Source: Eumeta japonica (taxonomy: Eukaryota; Arthropoda; Insecta; Lepidoptera; Psychidae). From it: 64,000 nt of DNA. Location of the stretch: assembly GCA_005406025.1 (NCBI GenBank), contig BGZK01000098.1, positions 62,001-126,000 on the forward strand, read 5' to 3'. Within the stretch, counting starts at the first letter, position 1; the number at the start of each line of letters is the position of its first letter. The position numbers and the translations under genes were made by a program. Shown here piece by piece: positions 23,471-38,200 of the stretch. The notes beneath the pieces are model-generated. The model saw only the letters and a program-made list of their open reading frames with translations, was not told where the DNA came from and searched no databases.

Positions 23471-23488
23471 TCATTCGCTTATTATTAG
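23108..23488 (+). pseudogene. RTE endonuclease domain fragment
   Basis: An open frame of 126 codons with the endonuclease blocks CVQETKW (catalytic Glu) and AYAPQTG. The last dozen codons are unrelated flanking sequence up to the stop. It would nick target DNA in an intact element. Here it lacks the catalytic His region and the polymerase, so it is non-functional. Confidence 0.7.
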
Positions 23489-26269
23489 CGTAATAGCATG
23501 TAGTGCATTTTAGTGAAAAAAATAATACAAAAACCCTCGAATTTTTTTCTTAATATTGAACACGAAACATCTCTTTAGGCGTTTTAGTGAACTTCAAATA
23601 TTCAACAAAAAGAAATCTAAGCCATTCAAGACAAACAGTTTAAACACATTGTGGAACATTTCCAGAAAAGTTTTTTTATTAGTCTGTCACAGAGTACATA
23701 ATATTGCTAACGCCCAACCGTTTTGTACATTTTTAAATCACATGAACTTGTAGTCTTTGTAAACATCTTATCTTTTGGTATGAAATACAAAAATGAAACT
23801 AATGTGATAGAGGAAGGATTTTATTGTGTCTAACTATTGAAAAAATAATATGAGCTTAAAAAATATGTGGTCCGAAAACATTGACATGATTTATTTAATT
23901 TGAAGCTTTAAGTAAATAAAATTCAACTAAAAATAAAGATTAGATGAAATACATATAGATAAGAAAATATACTGTAAAATTCCCTACTAGAACAGTTTTA
24001 TTAAATAAATTATGGAGATGATATACCATAATTCTATCTAAAAGTAAAATAAATAAACAAAATCTGAATCTGAAAAATTAACTTCAAAGTAACAAAATAA
24101 AACATAGTTATAAAAAATATACATTAAAATATTCGACAGGGACCTTTGCTAATTTAATTCATGCATGCATGTATTTCTCTAATTTTAGTTATAATATTAT
24201 TAACAAGTCCATAAAACACTATAAAATTATTACATTTTCATTACATTTGTACATTTCAGTGTAACATTTATTAAAAAATAATATACATTTTGTTTGAAAA
24301 TGTTTTAATAAAAATAAATTTAATGAGTTTTGTGCTAACGAGATGTTTGTAACTCTTATTTTTTTAAATTAATATCACAAAAAATATATAACTTACAAAC
24401 TATGTTATTATAAATGCATTACTTTAATAATCACCGTTAATTAGATATCTCTTTAATTATTACAAGTCATGTTCAATCACAGAAAATTTTATAGCCTGCA
24501 ATAAACAGAATCTTAACACAATCTGATGATTTAACAAAAAAATTAATAAAAGAATTGTATTACTTGCTTTTAGTACATACATAGGACATTTTTAGTATCA
24601 TATGTGATGAAACACTGTATAAAACATTCCTTGATCAATCAAAAATTGTCTTGGCTCTATAATTATGACATTGTTTTGTATTAATATATTTTCATTAATA
24701 TCATACACCATCAATATGTCTAATAGGAAATCTCTTTATTTTTACTTCTAAAATTTCATGACTGTTCATTGCTAAAAGGACTACAATAAGATTTGTTTTT
24801 TGTTTTGTTTGAAGCTACACTGATCGAAAACTGATCAATTTAGAAAAGAAATTGTACAATCTACTAAAACTAAGTTTTTACAGCTGTAATAAAAGGCAGA
24901 ATAAAACCAATCAAAAAAACATTATTTCACACATTTGACTATTAAACATCTTTGTATAGATCCATTAACTTATTTACTGCGTAAAAGGTCAGTTTATTTT
25001 AATCAGATATTAATTAAATTATTACATTATTTATTAAGGTCTTCTACAAATAAAATACAAGCGAAAAAACAAATCTCTTTTCCTTATAGAAGGCAAGGAA
25101 CACAGATTAGTTTTTTCGCAGCTTTTATTTGTATCAATGAAATAAATATTTTTTTGTATGATATACAGCTAATGAATAAATAGCATTAACAAAATAGTGC
25201 CACCGACTCCACAACAAAACTTCATATATTAGAACACATTCTTTGTTATTCTTAATCTCATAAAAGGTAACATAAATCTATTTAATACTTCCATTCGTAA
25301 AGTTCATGGTAAAAGTTAGCTGTTATATCAGTATATTACATTAAGTAAAAATACTGCCTCGCTGCCAGTGTAATATAAAGTATGGCGGCGCACGAAGGAA
25401 CAGTGCAGCGCGCGGCTAGTCTTACTCAATAACGTATCTATAAACCGATAATATTAAAAGTCACCCATAATCATTCAACTGAAACGATTGTCTAACAAAT
25501 AAATTAAAATTCTTGTCATGTTTGTACCGTATCTGAAAACTAAATGTTGTGGCATGGCATCTTTACATTGAATTACAATAAAAGATAAAAATGCTAATTA
25601 ATAAATCAACCATAAAATTTGACACATAATGTATTGATAATCTGTCAAATCTTACTGTGAAGGTTTACAGATTGCGTTTTTTCTTTTGGTGTAAATTTTT
25701 CTAATAAAAAAATAGACATTAATTTTTGCAATAAAACAAATTACTTCTCTTCATAAAATTTTGAATGATACTTTCTAGTTTTTAGATACGATTAAGATCA
25801 TAAAGTTTTATACTTACAACAAACACTATTTTCTTATTTATATGACTTATGTTCAATTTAATTTATAATTTTCAAGTATTCTTTTCTATTCCATTTAGAT
25901 TAACATTTTGTCACTATTTCAAATATCATTGAACTCTTACTTCACAATAAAATGAAATTGTGAAATAGATTTTATGAATAATTGCACACAACATAATTAT
26001 AATATAGTAACTATAAGACAGCTGATAATTTTTTCAACCAAATTATATTTAGGACAATAACAAAGTGTTAGAATATTGACTTGAAAACCAGTGAATGAAT
26101 AAGCTGTCATTGATATTGTAATGTTATTTAGATTGTGATTACTGATCAGCACAACAAATTCCTAGCTATCCACACCAATAAACATTAATCTTCTAATTTA
26201 TAACAATTGTACATATTTGTATAGAACACATTCTTAAATTAACGAACATGTTGAGTTACTTTACCGTCA
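23489..26269. other. AT-rich 3' flank of the ATP9 gene
   Basis: No coding signal. This lies directly downstream of the ATP9 stop (26270, minus) and probably contains its 3' untranslated region. I found no canonical minus-strand AATAAA within the first several hundred bases after the stop, so the 3' end is not fixed. A GC-richer patch at 25380-25430 is unexplained. Confidence 0.35.
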
Positions 26270-29200
26270 TCATTTCTTCAAGTGCTTATATTGGCGGGAA
26301 GTCAATTTTCTATGCATATACTTCACTATACAGAGTGGGAGACAGGACACGAGAGTTATCACCGATACTTTCCACCAGAAGACCCATTGACGGATGAAAT
26401 CCGCATCTGAAATGAGTAAATTTGGGACATGATGTCAATTCGAATAAAATGGACGCAACAGTTTTGATGTCTTTTATATAAACAACAGCGCAGGTACAGG
26501 AGTAAATTCAAACTTAACAATTATTAATCACTACATGTTTTGAATTCGTCTGCAGTTTCGTCCGTTAGGGCATGGAATGAATTCCTTTGTGCCACCAGCC
26601 ATGTGCCAAAAGTTAAACATATTCAACATTAACATAAAAATACTTGTCACACTCTACCAAAATAACTAGTAAATATGAGCAGTGTAGCAGCATAGGTTAT
26701 CAGACTGATGAGTTCCGCTAAGATCATGAGCCGATGCCACGTTACAACCGTCAAGGCTATCATGAGCAGCTCGGTGAGAATAAGAGATGTGTAGCTGATC
26801 TCCACAATGTGTATTAATTGGTCTTCAAACAGCACCAGTGCACCATACATGATGACACCACCTAGAAAACGGAAATTACTCTATTGAATTGAGAAAAATG
26901 AATACAGTAACTGGCTTATAGTCTTATCTGTCTAAGCAAACTAGCAAATAAGATATCTTATGTTACGAGAATTACATTCCAACAATATACCAGATGAATG
27001 ATCTTACGATACACAGATGGTAACAATAAATTGGAATATTTATTTTCAAATCTGTCATGAATCAGAATTAAACCCAAAAAGTTTTATGTGCTAAGCAAGT
27101 GCGGTTCTCATGGTGTGGCCAAATGCTATCACAATGCAAACAATGAACTATTATAGTTTTGAGGATAATAGTGCAATAGGGAATATGCATTTGTTTTTTT
27201 TTAATATTTTTTTACAATAGCTCTTGTCGCTATATTTTTGTAAAAAATATTCAGCACGAAAAAACTAAAATACAATAAGAAAAAAATTTTTGAGAATATC
27301 AAAGAGATTTAGGAATTTTAAACGATCGCCAATTGGCGCACTTCTTGGTGTGACGTCAGTCTATGGACAACAAATATATGAATTGTTCAAGTATTGTGAA
27401 TGACATTGGGATCATAGTTGACAGCGTAATCAGTTGATATAACAGATAGCTGCGGGCCAAAGATAGTTGTAAATATATGCATATGTTTTGATACCATAAG
27501 ATTAACATCATCAACTTAGTAGCATAATTAGTAACTTTACAAATCATTGATAATTTTAATAGTAGTGTTTTGGGTAGAAAAAAGAAACAGTAATTTGTTT
27601 AGCAAATAATGTTGTAGTAAATGAATATACGATCACACATGTGGCCAAGAGAGACTAAGGATTCCAAGTTGAAAAGCAGTTTGTCAATAGGCTTGTGAAT
27701 TCATTTTCTTAGCCTAAATTATATATTGCAGTATTTTTTCTTAGAAAATGAAGAATAGTTAATTAATTTTTCATTTATTTTTACAATATTCAAGATTTGC
27801 TAATTTACAAATAATCTACAAATATTTTATAAAATATCTAAAAAAATATAATAGTGTCTTATAAGATACTATGTCACATTAAGTAACATTGTGCGAAATC
27901 AAGAAATACAAATTTTGTGGTGCAATTACTTGCACAATATTTTTTTATTTCAATAAATTATTTTATTTTTCTAAAGTAAATTTATGCTATGACAAAAATT
28001 TACAAATTGCGAGAAAAGTCATATAAATTAGTTATTATTATTATGTTTTAAATGACTTAGTGTTGTATAATTCTAATTAAAATAATATTTCTGTAAAAAT
28101 AATATTTTATGATAAACAACAAGTCTACTTTTATTGTACACATTAAGAGTAATAACTTACAACTCTAGCATCATATATTTATAAATGTTTTATTATTAAT
28201 ATTACACTCATTGTTTTATATTTCAGAGGTAACCGCCAAGGTAAATTTATCAAAAAAACACATTGAAAACGAAGGTGGTGACAAACTCAACTAAAAAAGA
28301 CATCAAAATAAATGGTTGACAAATAGAATATGTCAATGAATACACATATTTAGGTCAACTAATATCTACAGAAGACACTATGCAAAAAGAAATAGATATA
28401 AGGATAAAAAACACCTGGAAACTCTTTTGGTCTCTGAGCAAAGTCATGAAAGACAAAGACATGCTTATTAGAGAAAAAAGGAAAGTATTTAACACATGTA
28501 TCCTCCCTTGTTTGTAATTCGGATGTCAAACATGGGCTCTTACTGAGCAACAACATAAAAAAATTCAAGTATGTCAGAATGGTATAGAAAGAAACGTAAC
28601 CAGAGTTAAAAGAAGAGACAAGATGAGATTATGAGACATAAAGAAAAAAACTGAAAAGTATATATGCCATCTACAATTGGGTTTTTGAATAAAAATTTTT
28701 TTTTCGAAAAATGGAAAGATCATATATAAGTTTTATAACAAAACAATTTTTATTTTTTTTTCTGCAATAATTAAAAAGCTATATCAAAATAAAAATTAAT
28801 TTTTGAATCCAGTACCGAAGACGCGCCGACAACTCCCGAACAAATCCGAGTGCGTGTGACGTCATAATGTTAGTTGTCACTCGTAGTAGTATACGGAGAT
28901 AATAAGTGTAGTGCTTTTGAGTTTTGATTTATTTTATTCTGTCATTGTTAAATACTCAAAAATATATAAAATGTCAAATCTCAAAGTTACCGCTCTTGTT
29001 TTGTACCATTATGTACAAATACTACAAAGACAACTCGGAAAAATGATTTAATTTAGATAAAATTAATGATAAAATTAATTTAATAAGTAATTATATTCAA
29101 TAAAAATTAATACTCAGATATTGTGGTTTATAATATTTTTAACAGACTTACCTTGATGCCTTGGCACCTCGAACTTCGGCAGAATTAAACCGAAGGTCAC

Positions 29201-32200
29201 TTTTAAAATTGGTGATCATAAATATATCAACATCAGGAATATTATCAGAATTTGCTTTTATAAATCCTGTATCACACATAGCTGAACGAAATTCACTTTA
29301 ACAAATCGTTTTTAATGGTAAATTTACAATGTTTTGTCGAGTTACTTATAATAGCTGTAAACGCTGCACTGTTATGGAATTGCTATAACATTATGACGTC
29401 ACAAGTATGGTGGCCAATCGTGGCGCGTTCACAGTCACGTGATTTTTTAATTTTATCAATTTTAATCGCTTATAATTAATTGAAAAAATTTTTTTCGTTT
29501 TTCAAATAACATATCAATAAAATTAATAATTAAGTTTTAAAATACATAAAAAAAATAAATATTTTTTTTTTTCAAATTCCCAATTGGCATGCATTGGCGT
29601 TTTAGGCGTTACAAACGCCTAAAATGGAGATGGACACAACACATGTTAAGGGAAGAAAAGGAGAGTGGATGAGACAAATGACGGAATGGTACCTACAAGA
29701 CACAAACAAAAATAAGGATAGACAAACTAAACGCTGGGAAGACAACATGAAAAAGATTGCTGGTACAGAATGGACACGCACTGTAAAAGGCAGGACAAAA
29801 TGGAAAGCTTTAGAGGAGGCCTTTGTCGAAGGACAAGCTGGAAAAGAAAAACTGGTTTCCGATAAAATTACTAGTTAAATTATTAGTATATTGATAAACA
29901 TTATTAAACAGCAATAAAGGCTTATTTTATTTTCATTTTATTTATTATCATTTTTTTATGAAAGTAAAAAAGAGATTAAATATTTTCTTCACTTCTTGGA
30001 AAACCAACACTGCATTAGCATTAAATAAATTCTTATAAAATTCGTGACAATATGTTGGTAAGAAAGATAAAAATGCAATTAAATCATTTGTACTTTTAAT
30101 AGAAATTGCTTTACCATATTCAGAAATTACATTTGAATTACTAGGTAACTCAATATCATTTTTCTAACATTCTTTCTGTGATCCACAATTTTAAAATCAG
30201 CATCAAATCTTGTTTTAAAGTACAACTTTCCTGTTTCTCCCTGTCTTACTCGTCAATTAACTGCATCTGTACAGGTTCTTTGTTATAGACTAAATTGCTA
30301 TTTAAAAAGGAGGATGTGTGAGAGGAGGCTGTGCATGTCGTGCAATACAATGATTTGAAATTTAAAAAATAGTGCAGTTCCATGTTGTAAACTGTATACT
30401 TGTTGGAGTACTATCTAATTAATTGCTGACAATCGCAAGGTGTCAGAACTTTCAGTCGTAACCCATTCTTTCTTTTTTCTTCACTTAAACCATGAATAGT
30501 ATCTGCCTCATATGTTCTTTAAGCAGGAATTATTGATTAATGATTTTTATTTGAGGATACTTTGAAAGAATCCAGCAAAATGCTATAATTAGGTTCATGT
30601 TTTTATTTTGACCATAACAGGTTATCTGACCATGTGGTTAATTTTTCAATATCCTGTGCATTACTTGAAAGCCATTTAAGCAAAGCAGATGCCGTTTCAT
30701 TGCCATCACAGGCACCTCATGGAATGAGCAGAAGAGTCAGAAGCATCAAATATTGTAAAGTTCAATGTCCACAGTTTTCTTTTATAAAAAGTGAGGCCAC
30801 ATGATAGAAGAGGAGTCGGTAAACACTTCTGCAAGTCCACAGTTATTACCTTCACTTTGGGGTTATTTTTTGACTTCTGAATATCCATCTGTTTTAAGTC
30901 ATACCTGTATTTCGATTCAGTAATATGAGCATCATATTCACCTTGTAGAACTTCTTTTTCAATAATAGTTAATGTGGATTTTATTTTAGCAGTAAATGTA
31001 TCACAATAGTCACATGTGTCTATTTCAGATGGTTTAAAAGACAACTTAAATTCTTTATTACAAACACCATGAAAGAACTACTTTTTAGCAATTTGGTTTT
31101 CGGTAATGTTTCTTTCCTTACACCCAGTTTAAATACAACTTATACATTCTTAAATTAATGAAACTTGAACATATCCCGTGCCATTGGAGTTGAGGATTAC
31201 CGCACCATGAGGATAGTGTGTGATACAATGTACAGAATTTTTAGAGGTATACTAATTCAAATTCATATAGTGTTATTTGCCTTCCAGAAGGGTGGCATAT
31301 AATGTTAAAATACTTTATGCTGTTTTAATTAGATGAAGAGATTAAACATAGTATCACATACCTTCAGCAAAAGGATGAAATAAACAAAAAGATATTGCCA
31401 TTAACTCATTTTGCTAGGAAATGTCACATGGTGTCTTATACGTCCGTAGTAGAGATATGAATTTTTATATATGACGTTCAACATGATAGAGATATTGAAA
31501 AGAGAGTTTGCAAAAAATAATGTGAATGGGGCCTTGCTTGCTATCATGAATAGTAGAAGTATCATACATATCTCATGACAAGCGTGTTTGGCTAGACATA
31601 ATGGGGTCCTAATTTTAATGCTTATGTATGGTAGTGAAAGTTGGATATAGCAGAAGAAAAACAAAAGTAGAATCAATGCGGTGCATATGCGATTTCTGGA
31701 TATGTGTGGTGCGGTTTGAAAGAAATGTTGTGACTAGAGTAAAAAAAGTGTTACGAAAATTTGGCCACTTGGGAAAGATGAATGAACATAGGCTGATAAT
31801 ACATATCTATACAGCGAATGCGTGTGATCGAATGCGTGTGATGGAAAGATCGGAAAGTGCCGCCCTATAAAATCCTGTGCAGACCAAACTGGTGGCATAT
31901 TCAAAAAAGGCTAAACATTAAGCACCCGAAACCATCTAGCTTGAATGAAAAGACTGATGGATGTCAGTGAAACAAGAGAGGTAAGATAAGACAAGAAAGA
32001 TTGTACCATGTGAAAATATATAGTGTTAACCCTTCTGGGAAAAACGCATGCATTTATATTTAATGTTATAATGTACATAATATTTTCAGTTAGCAGTTTT
32101 TAAATACATTTAGCACACAGTTAAGCTGAAATACAAACCTTGATATATTGAGATTCCAGTCCATATGAAAAAAGTTTTATAAGAGAGTTGTCGTCCCTTC

Positions 32201-35200
32201 GTTAGCTGTTTGTAAAGTTGTGGATAGCGCAACGCTTTTGTACTCGGAATATCCTTGTCGAGAACCTGAAGATTTTGAGTAAAATTTATGTATGTAATGT
32301 TAAAAATTATATTGATAATATCTATCATTATAAATATGTAATTTGCTTTGGATTATGCTTAGTGATAGCTGATAAGGTTATTAAGGTAAGAAATATTATT
32401 TATTGTATTCTATATTTTATTCTGGAATACATTGACAATTTCCAACAAGGTATTTAAACATGTAAGGTAAAAACATACATTTCACTATATATACATATAT
32501 AAGTGAAATACAACTGAATGACTCATCTCAGAAACTATAGGTCCGATTGACTTGAACTTTGGCATAGTTATTCTTTTCGGGACGTAGACGTTCACAGATG
32601 GGTTGTATGCAAATTCTATCAAAAAAAATTTTTTTCATTATTTTATATCTACGCGGGCAGAGCCGCGGAGAAAAGCTAATATTATATACATATATACATA
32701 AAGTGAATAGTATAAAAAAATGTTTTATGGAACATGACTTTAATAAAAATAAATTATTAAAAAAAAAAAAATTTTACCACAAATAATCAACTTAGATCAC
32801 CTCAAAGCATGTTTTGGTTTTTTCCATAAAAGGAAGCTTTTTAAGGGGCATCGCAAGAAATTTAATTTTCAACAACTAGTCTAAGGTTGAGGAAAAAGCT
32901 TTTTTGTATTTTTATATAAATTCAAAATATTTTTTTCTTTCATATTTTATTTACATTATGTATATGAATATACATATATATATATATATATATATATGAC
33001 ATTTTGTTCAACACGTTGTTGCCATTTTGTAGATAGTGACACAATTCCATTACTAAAGAAATTTTAGGACTTCTGATCAAAAAACTGTGACAAGTACTTT
33101 TAACAGTCCTGTCTTGATGTTAACCTAACACTATCTAAAGAGTTCTGGAGAAACCGAAACGAGAAACCCAAACGAAAATGTGAGGGTGTCAGGTCAGGGC
33201 TATATGGCGGATGCATTAACACTTCCCAACCAAACTCTCTCAATATTTGCTGAGTGGCTAGAGACATGTGTGGGCTGGCATTATCATGATAAAAACCCCA
33301 ACCCTTTCTGTTGATCAATTTCGGTAGTTTTGTTTTACTTCTTGCTTAAGTTTCATAATGAATAATGCCCTTCCAATCCCACCATACACATAACCTCAAT
33401 TTATCGCGAGTTAATCCTTATTTGCCTTTTGACCATTACCTTTTTCGCAGGTTCTTGTGATTTATAATCCATTTCTTCATCACCAGTGATCAATCTTTTC
33501 AAAGATGGTCCAGTTTTATTACATTTTAATAGAGAATCGCAAATAAATACACAATTCACTAGATTTCTTTGGGTGAGCTTGTATGGGACCCAAGTATCAA
33601 AGTTTTTTGTACATCCAGGTTTTTTCAAATGGTTAACCCATTATTTTGTAGTCAGTCCCCAGCTCTTCAGCTATATTGTAAGAACTAATATGCTAATTTC
33701 GCTCTATTTGTACTACGATATACTATACCAAAATGGCATCAACAGATTGACCAAAGCGAGGTTCATGTTTGACATAAAAATAACCGAACTGAAAACGCTT
33801 GAACCACTTTTGTGCTACTCTTACTGACAATGCATTAGACCCATAAAAGTCAATTTGTTTTTTGAGTTGTGTTGTGTTTTTCCCTTTTTTGTAACAAATT
33901 TACAAAAGGTATTTAATTTCTATGTTAGATTTACTCATTTTGGTTGACAAAAAAACAATAGAAAAATGGTGGGGCACTATTTTTACTTTGTATTTTTTTT
34001 TTAATGTCATCTATTTAAAGGCATCAAAACTAGCCAGATACAAATAGCACCACGAAAGAGATTTTACTGAAACATTTTACTTATAAAATATGAGAAAACT
34101 TTTTCCCTAACCTAATATGTATATAGGGACTATGATTATTATAATAATATAGAATAGTGTATATTCAAAAAAAACTATATTATATATAACAATTATTAAC
34201 AAATAACAGACATGATAATTATGTTTAAAATTACCAAGGAGAAGACTGGTAACATTGTGAAGAGAGTTCCATAACCAACCATTAAGATGCCAGGATACAA
34301 TGATACAGATGAAAAATAGAACACACTTGAAAACACCCCCTGGAACATAAAGTTGTAAAAATAACCATCATCTTACAGCAAAAACTAGAGTAAACTTTAT
34401 CTAAAATATTAAGGAAATTTAATTGAAATTCACATAATATTGCAACATTTATATATATATTACTTTTTCATAAAATACAATTACCAATTCAATTTGACGG
34501 CACGCCATCACTGAGTACAGACGGAAATAGAGAGCGATTAATGAACGTCAACAGATTCTTTCGATTTCCTTGCATCATCCAGATATCCTCCAGCACGCGA
34601 CGGAAAAAGCAAACGCGCGCGAACAGACACATAAGTAAAGCGCGTGAACGCTCGCTGACGCCTACGTCAACGCTCGCACGCACGCACGCATACACTCAAA
34701 TATACACACAGAATATCTGGGCCATGAAACTTATTAACTGAATCAATAATTATACTATTAGTATCATCGAATAATATTAATAGGAATGGTTACAAAAACA
34801 AATTCAGATTAATTAAAGCTTTGTGCACGAGTGAGAGAAGTAAGCAGAAGTATTTAAAATACAATTATAATGCACGCTGCTGTATTCGCTCCTTTGTTCT
34901 GCACGATACTACACTACAAACATTAAATGTTATACTGGAAGATTAAGAAACAATGGTTTTGATTCACAAATTAAAACCATTTACTTTTTCTTCCAGATCT
35001 TAACTTGATCTAATCAAGCTTTAGCAATAAATACTAAGCAGTCATGATTAGGCATAAGTTTAAACATATTGTCAAGTTATACTTCAATAAAGCCTAAAAA
35101 GCCACATAACAAAGCTTCGATTTTAAAGCTTTCTGCATTTTTACGGCGCATGTTTGAAACGTATAACGACTTTATCATCAATGCGATGACGTACGGAAGC

Positions 35201-38200
35201 ATTGACTGAGCATGCTATTTGAGACACAAAGCAAATGGCCACTGGTCAAGTCGTTCATGGCTAGAATTTGAATCAGTTACCTTACGATTCGAAAAAAATC
35301 GCGCTCACCACTCGGACACCGATGCTCTTAGTATAAATAAAAACAGCATGTACCTATTGTAAATTACCTGCATAGTAGAGACAATCAGTCCTCTATGGAT
35401 AATGAACAGACAAAGAGCAGCGGACCGCATGACCGAGCGCCGGCCGTGGACTAAAAATAGAGCGGCTAGAGCTGAGAAAGCGCGCACGCTCACGTCGCCA
35501 GCGAGCGATGCTGTTTTACCTTCCACGCCTTCAATACCCACACCTGAGGAATCCGAAATACAAATGATCTGTGAATAATTTATTACAAAATAAAATATAT
35601 ATTCCTCAATGTGTAATAATTAGGAGAAACCCGAGCTAAGAGTATTTTGAAAGTAACATGGTGATAGGAAACAAGTTGGGAAAATGTAGGTATTAAACTT
35701 AATGTGGCCATGTCAAACTAATGTCTCATGGATCTGTATTTCCTTCTCATATAGAATTCTTATAACAGTAATTGATAGAAAAAAACTATGCTCACACATA
35801 TTATACTATTTAATCCATAGGTAAAATTTTCTGTGCTTTAGTTAAAAACCATGGAACATATCGCTGTGGGATTAAGACCATTCTAGAAAGAATTTTTTGT
35901 AGTTGGTTATAGGTTATTTATGTTTTAAGCCCCATACACCCTTGACTACTTTTTTTTTATTTACTTTCATGACACACAATGTCCAGCGAAGAGGGTGTCT
36001 AGTTCAAATTATATTAATGAATTTAAAAAATCAAATCACTACTGATTCTTATTATACATTAAAATGTGTAACAAGTTTCATTTCATCATGGATATTAACA
36101 AATTGATGCATCTTTAATTTATATACGGCATATCTATTTACTCCTGTTCTTCATTAACGAACTGCTTGTTTTCACATCTGAACCATCATAGTCCAGGAGG
36201 AATCGGCGCATGAGTACCGAACACTATTCCACCTCAATTTTTTTATGCAATTCTCTTCAAATTACCCTACTTATGATATAAATGCATGTTGTCATGGGGC
36301 AATCCCGTGCCACACTGTTTAAACCGAAATTGTTCAAACAATTGCAAGGAATTGTTATTTTTCAACCGGACAATTTTTTTTTTTGTATTCTTTGTTGAAA
36401 TACGATTAAAAAGATCCTATGACTTTTTACGATAAAGTAAATTGTTTTCGAGATATGAATTTTTAAAGGTTCGAAAAATCTTAAATTTGGGTACTTTTGA
36501 ACCATGAAAAATATATTAAAAAAAATATGTATACTATTTTTTTAAATTCTTTATACAATAGTTAACAATATCCTTAATTACAATTTGAAGAAATTTAATT
36601 GTTTTTTAATGGTTAATTCCGCGCGTTTGAAAGTTTTCTCGCTCACTTATAATTATCGCCGTTTCTCTTCCCTAATAATGTTCAAATATCATTATATTAT
36701 TGTTGTTAAAAAAGCATAAATTACTATGATAATAACAAAAAAGTAATATAAACCCATAAAAAAGTAATTTTAATTATATATTCCGCTTCATCCTTAAATA
36801 ACCTTTGTAAATTTGATTTAAAAAAAAAATTGTTAAGAACAAATTGTTGGCGATTTCATTATTGCATTGCTCTCTGTAAAAATTCTGACAAAATTGATGG
36901 TTTGAAAGATAAAAAATTCAGGACAGCGAGAGGCCGACGCAGCGTATGAGTCGGAGAGAAACGGCGATAATTATAAGTGAGAAAACTTTCGAGCGCGCTG
37001 AATTAACGATTAAAAAATAGTTATAAACAATTAAATTTCTTGAAATCGTAATTAAGAATATTGTTAACTATTGTATAAAGAACTAAAAAAAAAATTATAA
37101 TCATATTTTATTTTTTTTAAATATATTTTTCATGGATCAAAAGTACCCAAATTTAAGATTTTTCGAACCTTTAAAAATTCATATCTCGAAAACTATTTAC
37201 TTTATCGTAAAAAGTCATAGGACCTTTTTTAATCGTATTTCAACAAAGAATACAAAAAAAAAAATTGTCCAGTTGAAAAATAACAATTCCTTGCAATTGT
37301 TTAAACAATTTCGGTTTAAACAATATGGCACTGGGTTGCCCCATGGCAATATGCATTTATATATATCATAAGTAGGGTAATTTGAAGAGAAACGCATATA
37401 AAAATTGAGGTGGAATAGTTTTCGGTACTGATGCGTCGATTCCTCCTGGGCTATCAGGGTAAAACATAAAATATTTCGTCTATTCCAGCATATTTATAAA
37501 TTGAAACACAAATATTGTAATTACTGATTGATTTGGAGCCTTTCAGCATTAGTATACTAAATTTTATGCATTAAGACTATGAATTTGGTAAAACATACTC
37601 CAATAAACACTTCTTTAAAAAGGATTCCCCAAATTAATCTCTATGTTTATTTTCAAACGCAGAGAGTAAGACATAATTACAATAAAATTATAAACTTGAA
37701 ACTTGCACATTATTGCACACATTTCAAACATATTTCATAAAGCATGGTTTAGCATAAAAATAATTATGCAAATTTAAGCACACTTGCTTTCAAAATTTAA
37801 TTAATTTTGAAAGCAAGTGTGCTGTCTCCATTGCACTCTGGAGACAATATACATTCTCCTGCTTGATATGGAGATGAGATATTTATTTTGTAAGTGACAG
37901 ACGGCTACACTGAGTCTGACTGAAATTTGTTACATTTTTTCATTGAATAAATAATTATTTGTTCACCGACCTATGTCAGCTTCTTGTAACATAGCAACAT
38001 CATTCCCTCCGTCACCAACGGCAGCGACCACATAATGACGAGCGCGCAGCAACTTTGCCACACGTGCTTTTTGCGTGGGTGAACAGCGAGCTACCACAAC
38101 TGCAGGACAGCGTTTCAACACCTCCACGCATTCATCTTCGTAGGATTGTAAACATACCTTCAAAAATGAAAGAAATAAAAATCACGGCTAGATGGTATAC

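Noticed and set aside
32970..32998. TA microsatellite, considered as an origin or regulatory site
   Set aside because: Simple repeat within a mariner remnant.
34489..34741. Overlapping frames in a CpG-rich patch
   Set aside because: Arg/Ala-rich translations driven by composition; lies within an ATP9 intron.
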